From: DAIPXZ01 sp036782995
GTDB taxonomy: Bacteria; Bacillota; Clostridia; Saccharofermentanales; Saccharofermentanaceae
Assembly (NCBI GenBank): GCA_036782995.1
Contig: DAIPXZ010000001.1
Coordinates: 186,001 to 250,000, forward strand
DNA: 64,000 nt
Direction of reading: 5' to 3'
The position numbers and the translations under genes were made by a program. Of the stretch, positions 9,295-17,224 are shown in pieces. How positions within the stretch are numbered: the stretch's first letter is position 1; each line of letters opens with the position of its first letter. Below the pieces are notes generated by a model, which was not told the DNA's origin, ran no database searches, and worked only from the letters and a program-made list of their open reading frames with translations.

Positions 9295-10410
9295 TTAGGA
9301 AATGATGCTCTGCTCTGTATCCTTGTCAAAGAGGTGGATACGGTTAGCATCAACAGCCAAATCAACAACTTCGCCAACACGAGACTGGGATGTTGTAGGA
9401 TCAACTCTAGCTGTAAGAGGAAGTGAGCCATTCACTGTAACATAGAGATATGTCTCAGCACCAAGCATTTCAACAACGTCGACGTCAGCCGCGAATGTAG
9501 CTTCTTGGTGCATACTTACGTATGTAGTATCATCTGTGATTGCTTCAGGACGTACACCGAAGATAACTTCGTAGCCATCATGCTCCATAACTTCTGGTAC
9601 AGAATAGCGCTCAGGCAACTTAATTGTGGTGTTCTCGAAGCAAATGAATACGTCGTTTCCTTCAACCTTAACAGTAGCATTGATGAAGTTCATCGGAGGC
9701 ATTCCGATAAATCCTGCAACGAATGTGTTTACCGGGTTGTCGTAGAGTTCCGTTGGGGAGTCTACTTGCTGGATGAATCCATCCTTCATAACAACAATAC
9801 GGGTACCCATCGTCATAGCTTCTGTCTGGTCATGTGTAACATAGATGAATGTGGTTTGCAGTCTCTGGTGGAGCTTTGTGATTTCAACACGCATCTGAAC
9901 ACGAAGCTTAGCATCCAAGTTGGAAAGAGGCTCATCCATGAGGAAGACCTTCGGGTCACGAACAATAGCACGACCGAGAGCAACACGCTGTCTTTGTCCA
10001 CCGGAAAGAGCCTTCGGCTTACGCTCAAGCAAGTGCTCGATTTCGAGGATCTTTGCTGTCTCTTGAACACGACGCTTAATGTCAGCCTTGTCAACCTTAC
10101 GGAGCTTCAAGCCGAAAGCCATGTTTTCGAAAACAGTCATGTGTGGATACAAAGCGTAGTTTTGGAAAACCATTGCGATGTCTCTGTCCTTCGGGAGAAC
10201 GTCGTTGATCAAACGATCTTCGATATAAATCTCACCTTCGGAAATATCTTCAAGTCCTGCAATCATACGAAGTGTTGTTGACTTACCGCAGCCGGAAGGT
10301 CCAACCAAAATGATGAATTCCTTATCTGCAATTTCAAGGTTAAAGTCGCTAACAGCAACAACGCCACCTTCATATTTCTTGTAAACATGTTGTAGTGATA
10401 AACTAGCCAT
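9295..10410 (-). CDS. MsmX/UgpC-type carbohydrate ABC transporter ATP-binding protein
   Basis: ATPase subunit of a CUT1-family sugar importer. It shows Walker A GPSGCGKSTTLRM, signature LSGGQRQRVALGRA, Walker B VFLMDEPLSNLD, and a C-terminal TOBE/OB region (about 240-365) typical of MalK/UgpC/MsmX. No permease or binding protein is nearby. In Bacillota such orphan ATPases usually energise several sugar importers. The ribosome binding site GGAGG lies close before the ATG. The upstream region contains two dyad symmetries that look like operators. Confidence 0.92.
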   Translation of the reverse strand: MASLSLQHVYKKYEGGVVAVSDFNLEIADKEFIILVGPSGCGKSTTLRMIAGLEDISEGEIYIEDRLINDVLPKDRDIAMVFQNYALYPHMTVFENMAFGLKLRKVDKADIKRRVQETAKILEIEHLLERKPKALSGGQRQRVALGRAIVRDPKVFLMDEPLSNLDAKLRVQMRVEITKLHQRLQTTFIYVTHDQTEAMTMGTRIVVMKDGFIQQVDSPTELYDNPVNTFVAGFIGMPPMNFINATVKVEGNDVFICFENTTIKLPERYSVPEVMEHDGYEVIFGVRPEAITDDTTYVSMHQEATFAADVDVVEMLGAETYLYVTVNGSLPLTARVDPTTSQSRVGEVVDLAVDANRIHLFDKDTEQSIIS

Positions 10411-10493
10411 TTGTTACCTCCAATAATTTACGGCCAATAACCGTTTTTTTCATCTGCACTAACTATATCACTGGCCTCCATGTTTACGCCATA

Positions 10494-10530
10494 TGCCAAA
10501 ATAGACAAATATTTTGTCAAATTTTTGGCA
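10494..10530 (-). promoter_or_regulatory. Inverted repeat over a TTGACA box upstream of the ABC ATPase gene
   Basis: A 37-base imperfect dyad runs from TGCCAAAA to TTTTGGCA (with matching GACAAA/TTTGTC inside). It includes TTGACA (10515-10520, minus strand). The -10 downstream is weak (GGCATA or CATATG), so promoter use may depend on a regulator. I infer a repressor or activator site. Confidence 0.5.
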
Positions 10531-10575
10531 GGCTCGAATTGCAATTGTTGCAAATTGTCTAGAATTATCAAATCC

Positions 10576-10591
10576 ACATTGTGCACAATGT
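10576..10591. promoter_or_regulatory. 16-bp perfect palindrome, candidate operator
   Basis: ACATTGTGCACAATGT is a perfect 16-base palindrome in the divergent region between the ABC ATPase gene and argC. Perfect palindromes of this length upstream of sugar transport genes are often LacI- or GntR-type operators; which regulator binds is unknown. Confidence 0.5.
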
Positions 10592-10620
10592 ACAATTTAT
10601 CAAACGCATAACGATTCGTC

Positions 10621-10662
10621 TTGCAAAATGCAACTTTATACACTATTCTGTATAAATATTAA
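10621..10662 (+). promoter_or_regulatory. argC operon promoter with ARG-box-like operator
   Basis: TTGCAA (10621-10626), a 17-base spacer and TATTCT (10644-10649) form a promoter pointing at argC. It is followed by TGTATAAATATTAA (10649-10662), which matches the ArgR consensus TGAATWWWWATTCA at 12 of 14 positions. An inverted repeat TTTATAC...GTATAAA also spans the -10. ArgR repression by arginine is the natural inference. A weaker second match lies on the minus strand near 10754-10767. Confidence 0.6.
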
Positions 10663-10796
10663 TAAGGTAAACTAACAGATTTTCCACTGATTTCGTGGCT
10701 TTGAAAACAAGACTGAATCGTTCTTGAAAGAAGCAAGGGTTACCATTAATATTAAAGGATATTCAATTAATACATACTAAAGGATGGACACATAAG

Positions 10797-11861
10797 ATGG
10801 CAAACGGAAAAACAAAAGTAAGTATCATCGGAGCGACTGGCTATGTAGGCGTCGAGCTGCTGAGAAGTCTTTGCGGACACCCGCATTTTGAGATTTCAAA
10901 GCTAGTTTCAAAGACCTTTGCCGGAAAAAAGTTTTCCGATATCTATCCGATTTTCCGTGGCATCGTTGACGTCCCTCTTTCGGATATTACACCAGAAGAG
11001 GTTGCCGCCGACTCGGATATCGTCATTACGGCATTACCTCATGGCGTTTCTTCCAAGATTGTCCCGGAGCTTCTTTCCTACGGCGTAAAGGTTCTCGACC
11101 ATAGTGGAGATTTTCGTTATCAATCTCTTGCACGTTATGAATCGAGTTATGGTCTTACTCATCCGCATCCAGAGTTACTGAACGAGGCGGTCTACGGATT
11201 ACCGGAGCTTTATAGAGAAGAACTAAAGAGTGCAAGACTCATTTCCGATCCAGGGTGCTACCCGACATGTTCCATTCTGGGGCTGACACCACTCTTGCAC
11301 AACGGACTGATTAAGACCGAGGGCATCATCGTAGATGCTGTTTCCGGGGTATCGGGTGCCGGAAGAAAAGCGGATTTGGCATATGCGTTTTGCGAGGAAG
11401 CCGACGGATTTAAGCCTTACGGAGTCGTCGGACATCGTCACACCACCGAGATTGAAGAGAAATGTGCTATCGTTGCCGGATTGGACGACATCAAGATTAC
11501 CTTCACCCCGCATTTGGCATCTTTTGTCCGCGGAATGCTTTGCACCATTTACGTCGACCCGAACGAAAAAGGCATGAGCCTTTCGACCGATACTTTGAAT
11601 GACGTTTATAGTGAATATTATAAGGACGAACATTTTGTACGTGTATTAAGCGGTAAGGAAATGCCGGATGTTCGACACGTCAGCGGCACCAATTTTGCAG
11701 AAATCAATCTCGTGAAGGATGAGTATACCGGCAAGATTAAGGTGTTCTCGGCAATTGATAATCTAGGCAAGGGCTCCTCGATGCAGGCCATCCAAGCGAT
11801 GAATGTCGCATTTGGATACGACGAGGGCGAAGGAATTAATACTCTGCTCCGCGGTGTTTGA
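10797..11861 (+). CDS. argC: N-acetyl-gamma-glutamyl-phosphate reductase
   Basis: Third step of arginine synthesis: NADPH reduction of N-acetylglutamyl phosphate to the semialdehyde. The NADP-binding start is VSIIGATGYVGVELLR. The catalytic cysteine sits in DPGCYPTCS (about residue 149). The protein is 354 residues, typical of the long-form family. It is the first gene of an argCBDF operon; AAGGATG precedes the ATG. Confidence 0.96.
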   Translation: MANGKTKVSIIGATGYVGVELLRSLCGHPHFEISKLVSKTFAGKKFSDIYPIFRGIVDVPLSDITPEEVAADSDIVITALPHGVSSKIVPELLSYGVKVLDHSGDFRYQSLARYESSYGLTHPHPELLNEAVYGLPELYREELKSARLISDPGCYPTCSILGLTPLLHNGLIKTEGIIVDAVSGVSGAGRKADLAYAFCEEADGFKPYGVVGHRHTTEIEEKCAIVAGLDDIKITFTPHLASFVRGMLCTIYVDPNEKGMSLSTDTLNDVYSEYYKDEHFVRVLSGKEMPDVRHVSGTNFAEINLVKDEYTGKIKVFSAIDNLGKGSSMQAIQAMNVAFGYDEGEGINTLLRGV

Positions 11862-11918
11862 CACATCATTCACCGAAGAAGCGATCATGTACGATTTACA
11901 TGCAAAAGGAGATTAATT

Positions 11919-12866
11919 ATGGAAAAGGATACAACGCTTCCCACCGTGGGACAGCACATGCAAGAATTAATAAACAAGGCTGAGATTCTCGTCGAGGCTC
12001 TCCCCTATATCCAAAGTCTCGCCGGTAAGACCATCGTCATTAAATACGGCGGAAATGCCATGATTAATGAAGAATTAAAGTCTTCGGTCATGGATGACAT
12101 CACGCTTTTGAAATTCGTCGGCATCAACACCGTGCTCGTTCACGGCGGCGGACCTGACATCAGCTCCATGCTAGACAAGATGCAAATCGAATCGCATTTT
12201 GAAAACGGCTTGCGCGTGACCGACGCCAAGACGATGAGCGTCGCGCAAATGGTTTTAATCGGCAAGACGAACAAAGAGATTGTATCCGCGCTTGGTCAAA
12301 AAGGCGCAAAGGCAATTGGAATTTGCGGAATTGACGGCCACTTAATCGAATGCGATAAATTATCGACCGATGCCAACGGCAATGAAATCGACGTCGGCTA
12401 TGTCGGAAAGATTACCAAGATTAATACGAAGGTACTATCGATGCTCGCCAACGATGAATACATTCCTGTTGTTGCCCCAATCGGCGTCGGCAAAGACGGT
12501 GAAAGCTACAATATTAACGCAGACACAGTCGCCGCGGAGATTGCTGCCGCATTGAAGGCCGAGAAGCTAATGACACTTACGGACGTCGAAGGTGTAAAAG
12601 GCACAATGCCGGACGGTACTACAAAGGTCTTTCCTGTTCTTACAGAAACGGAGATTCATGACCTCATCGAGACTGGCGTCATCAGTGGCGGCATGATTCC
12701 GAAGGTTACCGGATGTCTCGAGACGATTCACCGTGGTGTCGGACGTGCCCATATAATAGATGGTCGCATCCCGCACAGCATTCTCTTGGAAATCTTCACG
12801 GGTAAAGGTATCGGCACCATGATTACCAAAGAACGACGTAAATATTTCGAAGGCGAGAAAATCTGA
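11919..12866 (+). CDS. argB: Acetylglutamate kinase
   Basis: Phosphorylates N-acetylglutamate, the second step of arginine synthesis. The amino-acid-kinase signatures are visible: IVIKYGGNAM (about residues 40-49), VLVHGGGPDIS, and LTDVEGVKG near residue 225. An N-terminal extension precedes the kinase fold, as in arginine-inhibitable enzymes whose N-terminal helix mediates hexamer formation, so feedback inhibition is plausible. The ribosome binding site AAAGGAG is strong, and the gap from argC is 57 bases. Confidence 0.96.
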   Translation: MEKDTTLPTVGQHMQELINKAEILVEALPYIQSLAGKTIVIKYGGNAMINEELKSSVMDDITLLKFVGINTVLVHGGGPDISSMLDKMQIESHFENGLRVTDAKTMSVAQMVLIGKTNKEIVSALGQKGAKAIGICGIDGHLIECDKLSTDANGNEIDVGYVGKITKINTKVLSMLANDEYIPVVAPIGVGKDGESYNINADTVAAEIAAALKAEKLMTLTDVEGVKGTMPDGTTKVFPVLTETEIHDLIETGVISGGMIPKVTGCLETIHRGVGRAHIIDGRIPHSILLEIFTGKGIGTMITKERRKYFEGEKI

Positions 12867-12911
12867 TTGCTCGGGTAAGACTCCAGTAATCAGCTATTGT
12901 AAGAAACGACG

Positions 12912-12928
12912 CCGCTTCGCGCGGCGAA
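12912..12928 (+). other. Intercistronic hairpin between argB and argD
   Basis: CGCCGC and GCGGCG arms with a five-base loop form a short GC hairpin. There is no T run after it, so it is not a standard terminator. It may protect or process the operon mRNA. Confidence 0.4.
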
Positions 12929-12975
12929 ATGATACGACAAGCTTTTCGATAAAAATACGGAAACGAGGTATATAT

Positions 12976-14178
12976 ATGGAAACACTAGAAAAAGTCGCAC
13001 AATGGGATAACGACTACTATATGAATTGCTTCGGACAAAGGGTTCCCGTCTGCTTTACACACGGCAAAGGCGTTTATCTATACAGCACCGAAGACAAAAA
13101 ATACATGGACATGATTGGCGGTATCGCCGTAAATGCTCTGGGGCATGGCAATTTGAAGCTTACCTTCGCTATTGCCAAGCAGGCAAAGAACATGATTCAT
13201 TGCAGCAATTACTATTACATTGAGTCACAGGCCAAGCTCGCGAAGGAGCTTTGCGAAAAGACGTTTGCCGACAAAGCCTTCTTTTGTAACTCCGGCGCCG
13301 AAGCTAACGAAGGAGCAATTAAGCTCGCACGTGGTTATTGGTATAAGAAAGGTACACCAAAGCCGAAGATTATCACGGCACAGATGTCTTTTCACGGAAG
13401 AACGATGGCAACAATCGCAGCAACTGGTCAAGAGAAGTTTCGGACTCCGTTCGCACCGGCTACGCCAGGCTTTGATTACGTTCCATTCAACGATATTGAA
13501 GCACTGAAAAAGGCTGTTGATGCAGAAACCGGTGCCGTCATGCTCGAGCTGATCCAAGGTGAAAGCGGCGTTTGGCCAGCCGATTTTGACTATATTCAAG
13601 ATGTGGCAAAGCTTTGCAAAGAAAAGAAGATGTTGCTCATTATCGACGAAGTACAAACCGGCGTCGGCAGAACGGGAACGCTTTATTGCTACCAGCAATA
13701 CGGCATCACACCAGATATTCTTACATCAGCAAAGGCATTGGCAGGTGGCGTTCCGATTGGCGCAGTGCTCGCAACGAAGGAAGCCGCGACCGGATTTGCG
13801 CCTGGTGATCACGGCTCAACCTTCGGTGGTAACCCGCTCGCTACGGCGGCGGCGCTCACAGTGCTTCAAGAGATTGAAGACAGAGGCCTTCTCGATAAGG
13901 CGAAGTCAACATCAGAGTTCCTTTTCAAGAAGCTCAATGGCGTCGCAAAGAAAACGAAGAAGATTTCCTCCGTGCGTGGTAAGGGATTGCTCATCGGCAT
14001 CGAGCTTACAGATAATAACGCAGCCGAAATGAAGCACAAGCTTTTCGACAAGGGTTTCCTCGTCAGTGCGATCGGAACAAATGTAATCCGTATCGCACCG
14101 CCACTCATAATCACGAAATCGCAAGCCAGCGCTTTTGTCAAAGCCCTCGCAGATTGTTTAACAGGAAAGGATGATTAA
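12976..14178 (+). CDS. argD: Acetylornithine aminotransferase
   Basis: PLP-dependent class III aminotransferase that makes N-acetylornithine. The 400-residue protein has NSGAEANEGAIKLAR (phosphate-binding region), the LLIIDEVQTGVGRTG motif with the PLP-contacting Asp, and the Schiff-base lysine in TSAKALAGGVPIGA. It lies between argB and argF; its stop is one base before the argF start chosen here. Confidence 0.95.
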   Translation: METLEKVAQWDNDYYMNCFGQRVPVCFTHGKGVYLYSTEDKKYMDMIGGIAVNALGHGNLKLTFAIAKQAKNMIHCSNYYYIESQAKLAKELCEKTFADKAFFCNSGAEANEGAIKLARGYWYKKGTPKPKIITAQMSFHGRTMATIAATGQEKFRTPFAPATPGFDYVPFNDIEALKKAVDAETGAVMLELIQGESGVWPADFDYIQDVAKLCKEKKMLLIIDEVQTGVGRTGTLYCYQQYGITPDILTSAKALAGGVPIGAVLATKEAATGFAPGDHGSTFGGNPLATAAALTVLQEIEDRGLLDKAKSTSEFLFKKLNGVAKKTKKISSVRGKGLLIGIELTDNNAAEMKHKLFDKGFLVSAIGTNVIRIAPPLIITKSQASAFVKALADCLTGKDD

Positions 14179-14179
14179 T

Positions 14180-15100
14180 ATGAAACACTATATCGATTTT
14201 CACGAAGATGTCTCCATCGATGAGTTGGATGCACTTTTAGACACCGCCATTGATTTGAAAGCCAAGACAAAGGCCGGCATTCCACATCCTTTACTCGCCG
14301 GTAAATCTCTCGGTATGATTTTTACGAAGTCTTCAACACGGACACGTGTCTCTTTTGAAGTTGGCATGTACCAATTAGGCGGTCAGGCACTCTTTCTCTC
14401 CTCGAACGATATTCAGATCGGACGTGGCGAGACAATCTATGATACAGCAAATGTGCTTTCGGGCATGCTTGACGGTATCATGATTCGTACCTTTGCTCAC
14501 CAAGACATCGTCGATTTGGCCAAGTATGGTTCCATCCCGATTATTAATGGTTTAAGTGATGACCAGCACCCGACACAAGCGCTTGCTGACTTGTTGACCA
14601 TCAAGGAACAAAAAGGCACGCTTAAGGGCTTGAAGCTCGCGTATGTCGGTGACGGAAACAATGTTGCAAATTCTCTTTTACAAGCATGTGCGAAAGCGGG
14701 TATGGATATTTCCGTTGCCTCTCCGAAAGACTACACATGCCCGGATTTCTACGTGAATCAGGCAAAAGAAGATGCAAAAATCACAGGCTCAACAATCGTT
14801 ATGACCGAAGATCCTTACGTTGCAGCCAAAGATGCCGACGTCATCTACACCGACACATGGACATCCATGGGTCAAGAAGAAGAGAAAGCCAAACGTGTAC
14901 AAATTTTCAAGGATTATCAGGTAAATAAGGATTTGTTCGCCGTAGCTGACAAAGATGCGATTTTCCTTCATTGCCTACCGGCTTATCGTGGATATGAAGT
15001 AACGGAGGATATCATTGATTCGCCTTGCTCCTTCGTTTTCCAAGAAGCAGAAAATCGTCTTCATGCACATAAGGCCATCCTTGTGCATTGCATGAAGTAA
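14180..15100 (+). CDS. argF: Ornithine carbamoyltransferase
   Basis: Makes citrulline from ornithine and carbamoyl phosphate. The carbamoyl-phosphate loop KSSTRTRVSFE, the HPTQALAD motif, and the ornithine-site HCLPAYRG are all present. I start at MKHYIDFHED because AAAGGA lies at proper distance; an ATG three codons upstream sits directly on the ribosome binding site. The resulting 306 residues are normal for the family. Confidence 0.96.
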   Translation: MKHYIDFHEDVSIDELDALLDTAIDLKAKTKAGIPHPLLAGKSLGMIFTKSSTRTRVSFEVGMYQLGGQALFLSSNDIQIGRGETIYDTANVLSGMLDGIMIRTFAHQDIVDLAKYGSIPIINGLSDDQHPTQALADLLTIKEQKGTLKGLKLAYVGDGNNVANSLLQACAKAGMDISVASPKDYTCPDFYVNQAKEDAKITGSTIVMTEDPYVAAKDADVIYTDTWTSMGQEEEKAKRVQIFKDYQVNKDLFAVADKDAIFLHCLPAYRGYEVTEDIIDSPCSFVFQEAENRLHAHKAILVHCMK

Positions 15101-15116
15101 TACCAAAGGACAATCC

Positions 15117-15641
15117 ATGCAAACAATATCGGTACGACATGCACGAATAACCGAAGCGGAAGCCATCTTGATTCTTGTCAAAGAATCGATGGCTTCTTAT
15201 TGTGTCGATTCGCATATCGACAAGACGCAAATCGAAGCCACTTTCGAGACGAAAGAGACCATCGAAGCCGCCATTTCCGATGGTGTCGTCTTCGTCGCAG
15301 TCAATGAAAAAGAGGATATCATCGGGACAGCACGTCTTTATATCACCTACGCCAAATCTTTTGTTGATTCGGAAACAGCCGAAAAACTCGGCATGACAGC
15401 GCGTGTCGGCTACTTTGCACGTTTTTCCGTATGGGATTCCATGCGCGGAAAAGGAATCGGCCAAGACTTGTTGCTCTACAGCGAGGACATAGCTCGTCGA
15501 GCACATTGTTCCCATGTGCTGTTACACACCGCCATCGCCAACGAACGAATGGTAAGCTTTTACCAAACCCGCGGCTACGACATCCTACTTCGCGAGAAAT
15601 CACGCGGCTACGAACGAGGTCTATTCGGGAAGAAAATTTGA
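15117..15641 (+). CDS. GNAT-family N-acetyltransferase
   Basis: The 174-residue protein has the GNAT fold: a central IIGTARLYI strand and the acetyl-CoA loop SMRGKGIGQDLL (about residues 108-119), followed by NERMVSFYQTRGYDIL. It starts 16 bases after argF and is probably part of the arg operon. The operon has no argJ or argA, so this enzyme could supply or affect N-acetylglutamate, but the sequence alone does not show that. It could equally be a general GNAT that happens to sit here. Confidence 0.8.
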   Translation: MQTISVRHARITEAEAILILVKESMASYCVDSHIDKTQIEATFETKETIEAAISDGVVFVAVNEKEDIIGTARLYITYAKSFVDSETAEKLGMTARVGYFARFSVWDSMRGKGIGQDLLLYSEDIARRAHCSHVLLHTAIANERMVSFYQTRGYDILLREKSRGYERGLFGKKI

Positions 15642-15662
15642 TATTTCGAGCCTACCAACAAT

Positions 15663-16592
15663 TTATCGAGTCATAACAGAAGAAACAAACCATTTATGGG
15701 AACGGAAATCATCCATCTCTTTGGACGCAAGGAGTCGGTTAATCGCTTCTTCATTCTCGAAAATTCCGAACATGCAGCTCCCCGAGCCACTCATACCCAT
15801 CGTAATCGGATTCTCCCGCTCCATGAATCGTTTCGCATATTGCATCGGTCGAACAAATGTCAATGATGGCACGTAAAGATCGTTTTGGAGAATCGGTCGT
15901 GCGCGTAAAAGTCTTTCCTTCGCCGAAATCGATTCATCCTTCGGGAAAAGAAAATCGTCGAGCAGCTTCTTCTCGTTATCCGTCCAAACAAGACTTTGCG
16001 ACATATTTGCGGATATTTCGTCGTATTTTGCGAAGCATTGCGGTGTCGAAACGCCGCCCTTCGGCTTCAACAATAAAACTGCCAGACCGGAGACTGGCGC
16101 CACCGGCCGAATAATCTCGCCGATTCCTTCACAAATTGCCGCCTCTTCATATAGGAAAAAAGGCACATCGGCGCCAATCCCGATGGCAATGGATAACAAT
16201 GCTTCCCGCGAAGCCACTCCAGGAAATACAGAATCCAACGCACGAAGTACATAGGCCGCATCCGCACTGCCGCCGCCCAAACCCGCTTGCGACGGAATAT
16301 TCTTGATTAAGTGGATGGAAAGTGAAAAATGACGGTTCGGCATCAATGCTAAAAAGGCAAGCGCCGCCTTCACCGCCGTATTCTTCTCCATTTTCCCCAA
16401 GTACGATTTATTGCAAGAATAGTGGATTTGATTCTCAGAAAGTGACGCGTCTTCTTCCAACGATAATTCAATCGTGTCATAAAGGGATATCTTCTGCATC
16501 ATTGTTGAAAGCAAGTGGTATCCGTCTTCTCGCCTTCCCTTCATGTGCAAAAACAGATTGATTTTAGCTGGTGCCTCAATTCGAATATTCAA
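15663..16592 (-). CDS. ispE: 4-diphosphocytidyl-2-C-methyl-D-erythritol kinase
   Basis: GHMP kinase of the MEP isoprenoid pathway. It has the substrate segment EAPAKINLFLHMKGRREDGYH at the N-terminus (quoted in part), and the ATP loop NIPSQAGLGGGSADAAY. I chose the TTG at 16592 as start. An in-frame GTG 15 codons upstream lies inside the terminator hairpin of the upstream gene and has no ribosome binding site. The gene stands alone, facing the arg operon end to end. Confidence 0.93.
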   Translation of the reverse strand: MNIRIEAPAKINLFLHMKGRREDGYHLLSTMMQKISLYDTIELSLEEDASLSENQIHYSCNKSYLGKMEKNTAVKAALAFLALMPNRHFSLSIHLIKNIPSQAGLGGGSADAAYVLRALDSVFPGVASREALLSIAIGIGADVPFFLYEEAAICEGIGEIIRPVAPVSGLAVLLLKPKGGVSTPQCFAKYDEISANMSQSLVWTDNEKKLLDDFLFPKDESISAKERLLRARPILQNDLYVPSLTFVRPMQYAKRFMERENPITMGMSGSGSCMFGIFENEEAINRLLASKEMDDFRSHKWFVSSVMTR

Positions 16593-16620
16593 GGAAGAAT
16601 CACATCCATTCTTTATTTCA

Positions 16621-16671
16621 TAAAAAACAAGAACCACTTGACGTCATAAGCTACAGTCATTCAAGTGGTTC
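16621..16671 (-). terminator. Terminator between veg and ispE
   Basis: An 11-base perfect stem, GAACCACTTGA / TCAAGTGGTTC with a 19-base loop, is followed on the minus strand by TTGTTTTTT. It ends the veg transcript just before ispE. Confidence 0.8.
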
Positions 16672-16706
16672 TCATATTAATCATCATATTAAAGATAAGG
16701 CCTTAC

Positions 16707-16967
16707 TCAACTAGCCTGTGATTCGGCAACCATCGCCACATTGACACTCTTCGTCAAAATATCTACATAACGATAAGAGACGACTTCAGGTGTACCCGGT
16801 TGTTTACGACTGCAGGTAACTGTGAATACATTCGGATAGCAATGATCCAAAATGCCTTCGTGAACTATAATGCGCTTGCGACCACCGTTAGAAGTGAGTC
16901 GAATGGTTCTGCCAATAAATGATTCCATATCTTTTTTACATGCATCAATATCTGTCTTTACGATCAT
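16707..16967 (-). CDS. veg: Veg family protein
   Basis: Small conserved Bacillota protein; in Bacillus subtilis Veg stimulates biofilm formation. The 86-residue length equals the Bacillus protein. Family features are the early DIDACKKDM segment, RIRLTSNGGRKR-like core (TIRLTSNGGRKR here), and HEGILDHCYPNVFTV. The start MIVKTDIDA is set by GGAGGT eight bases upstream. The promoter matches the consensus exactly, as does the well-known strong veg promoter of Bacillus in character. Confidence 0.93.
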   Translation of the reverse strand: MIVKTDIDACKKDMESFIGRTIRLTSNGGRKRIIVHEGILDHCYPNVFTVTCSRKQPGTPEVVSYRYVDILTKSVNVAMVAESQAS

Positions 16968-17010
16968 CAGCCAATACCTCCACATCCAAATGCTTACCTA
17001 CTGTTACAGA

Positions 17011-17039
17011 ATTATAACAGCGATTTGACTGATTGTCAA
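17011..17039 (-). promoter_or_regulatory. Perfect-consensus promoter of veg
   Basis: TTGACA (17034-17039, minus strand), exactly 17 bases, then TATAAT (17011-17016). Both hexamers are perfect, so expression should be very high. Confidence 0.92.
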
Positions 17040-17154
17040 CGCAAAACACAAGAACTTGTGGTCATTCTGCACAATTCTTTCTAAATATTGTGTTTGTCAT
17101 TTCTGCCTTTCCTCCGAATTTCACGCGCATTTGTAATCAAATTGTCATTCATTA

Positions 17155-17183
17155 TTGGCTTTTCCGGCATCAGAGAATATAAT
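17155..17183 (+). promoter_or_regulatory. fhs promoter
   Basis: TTGGCT (17155-17160), 17-base spacer, TATAAT (17178-17183), about 35 bases upstream of the fhs start. I looked for a tetrahydrofolate riboswitch here and did not see one. Confidence 0.75.
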
Positions 17184-17224
17184 ACTAGAGAAAATATTCC
17201 ATCATGCAAAGGGAGAATGAATCT

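Noticed and set aside
9505..10281. 258-codon plus-strand open frame
   Set aside because: Antisense of the MsmX-type ATPase; the minus-strand frame has all ABC motifs.
10428..10643. 71-codon minus-strand frame upstream of the ABC ATPase gene
   Set aside because: It lies over the dyads and promoter elements, has no ribosome binding site and an unlikely composition.
17040..17200. Possible tetrahydrofolate riboswitch before fhs
   Set aside because: None of the conserved motifs could be found between the promoter and the start.
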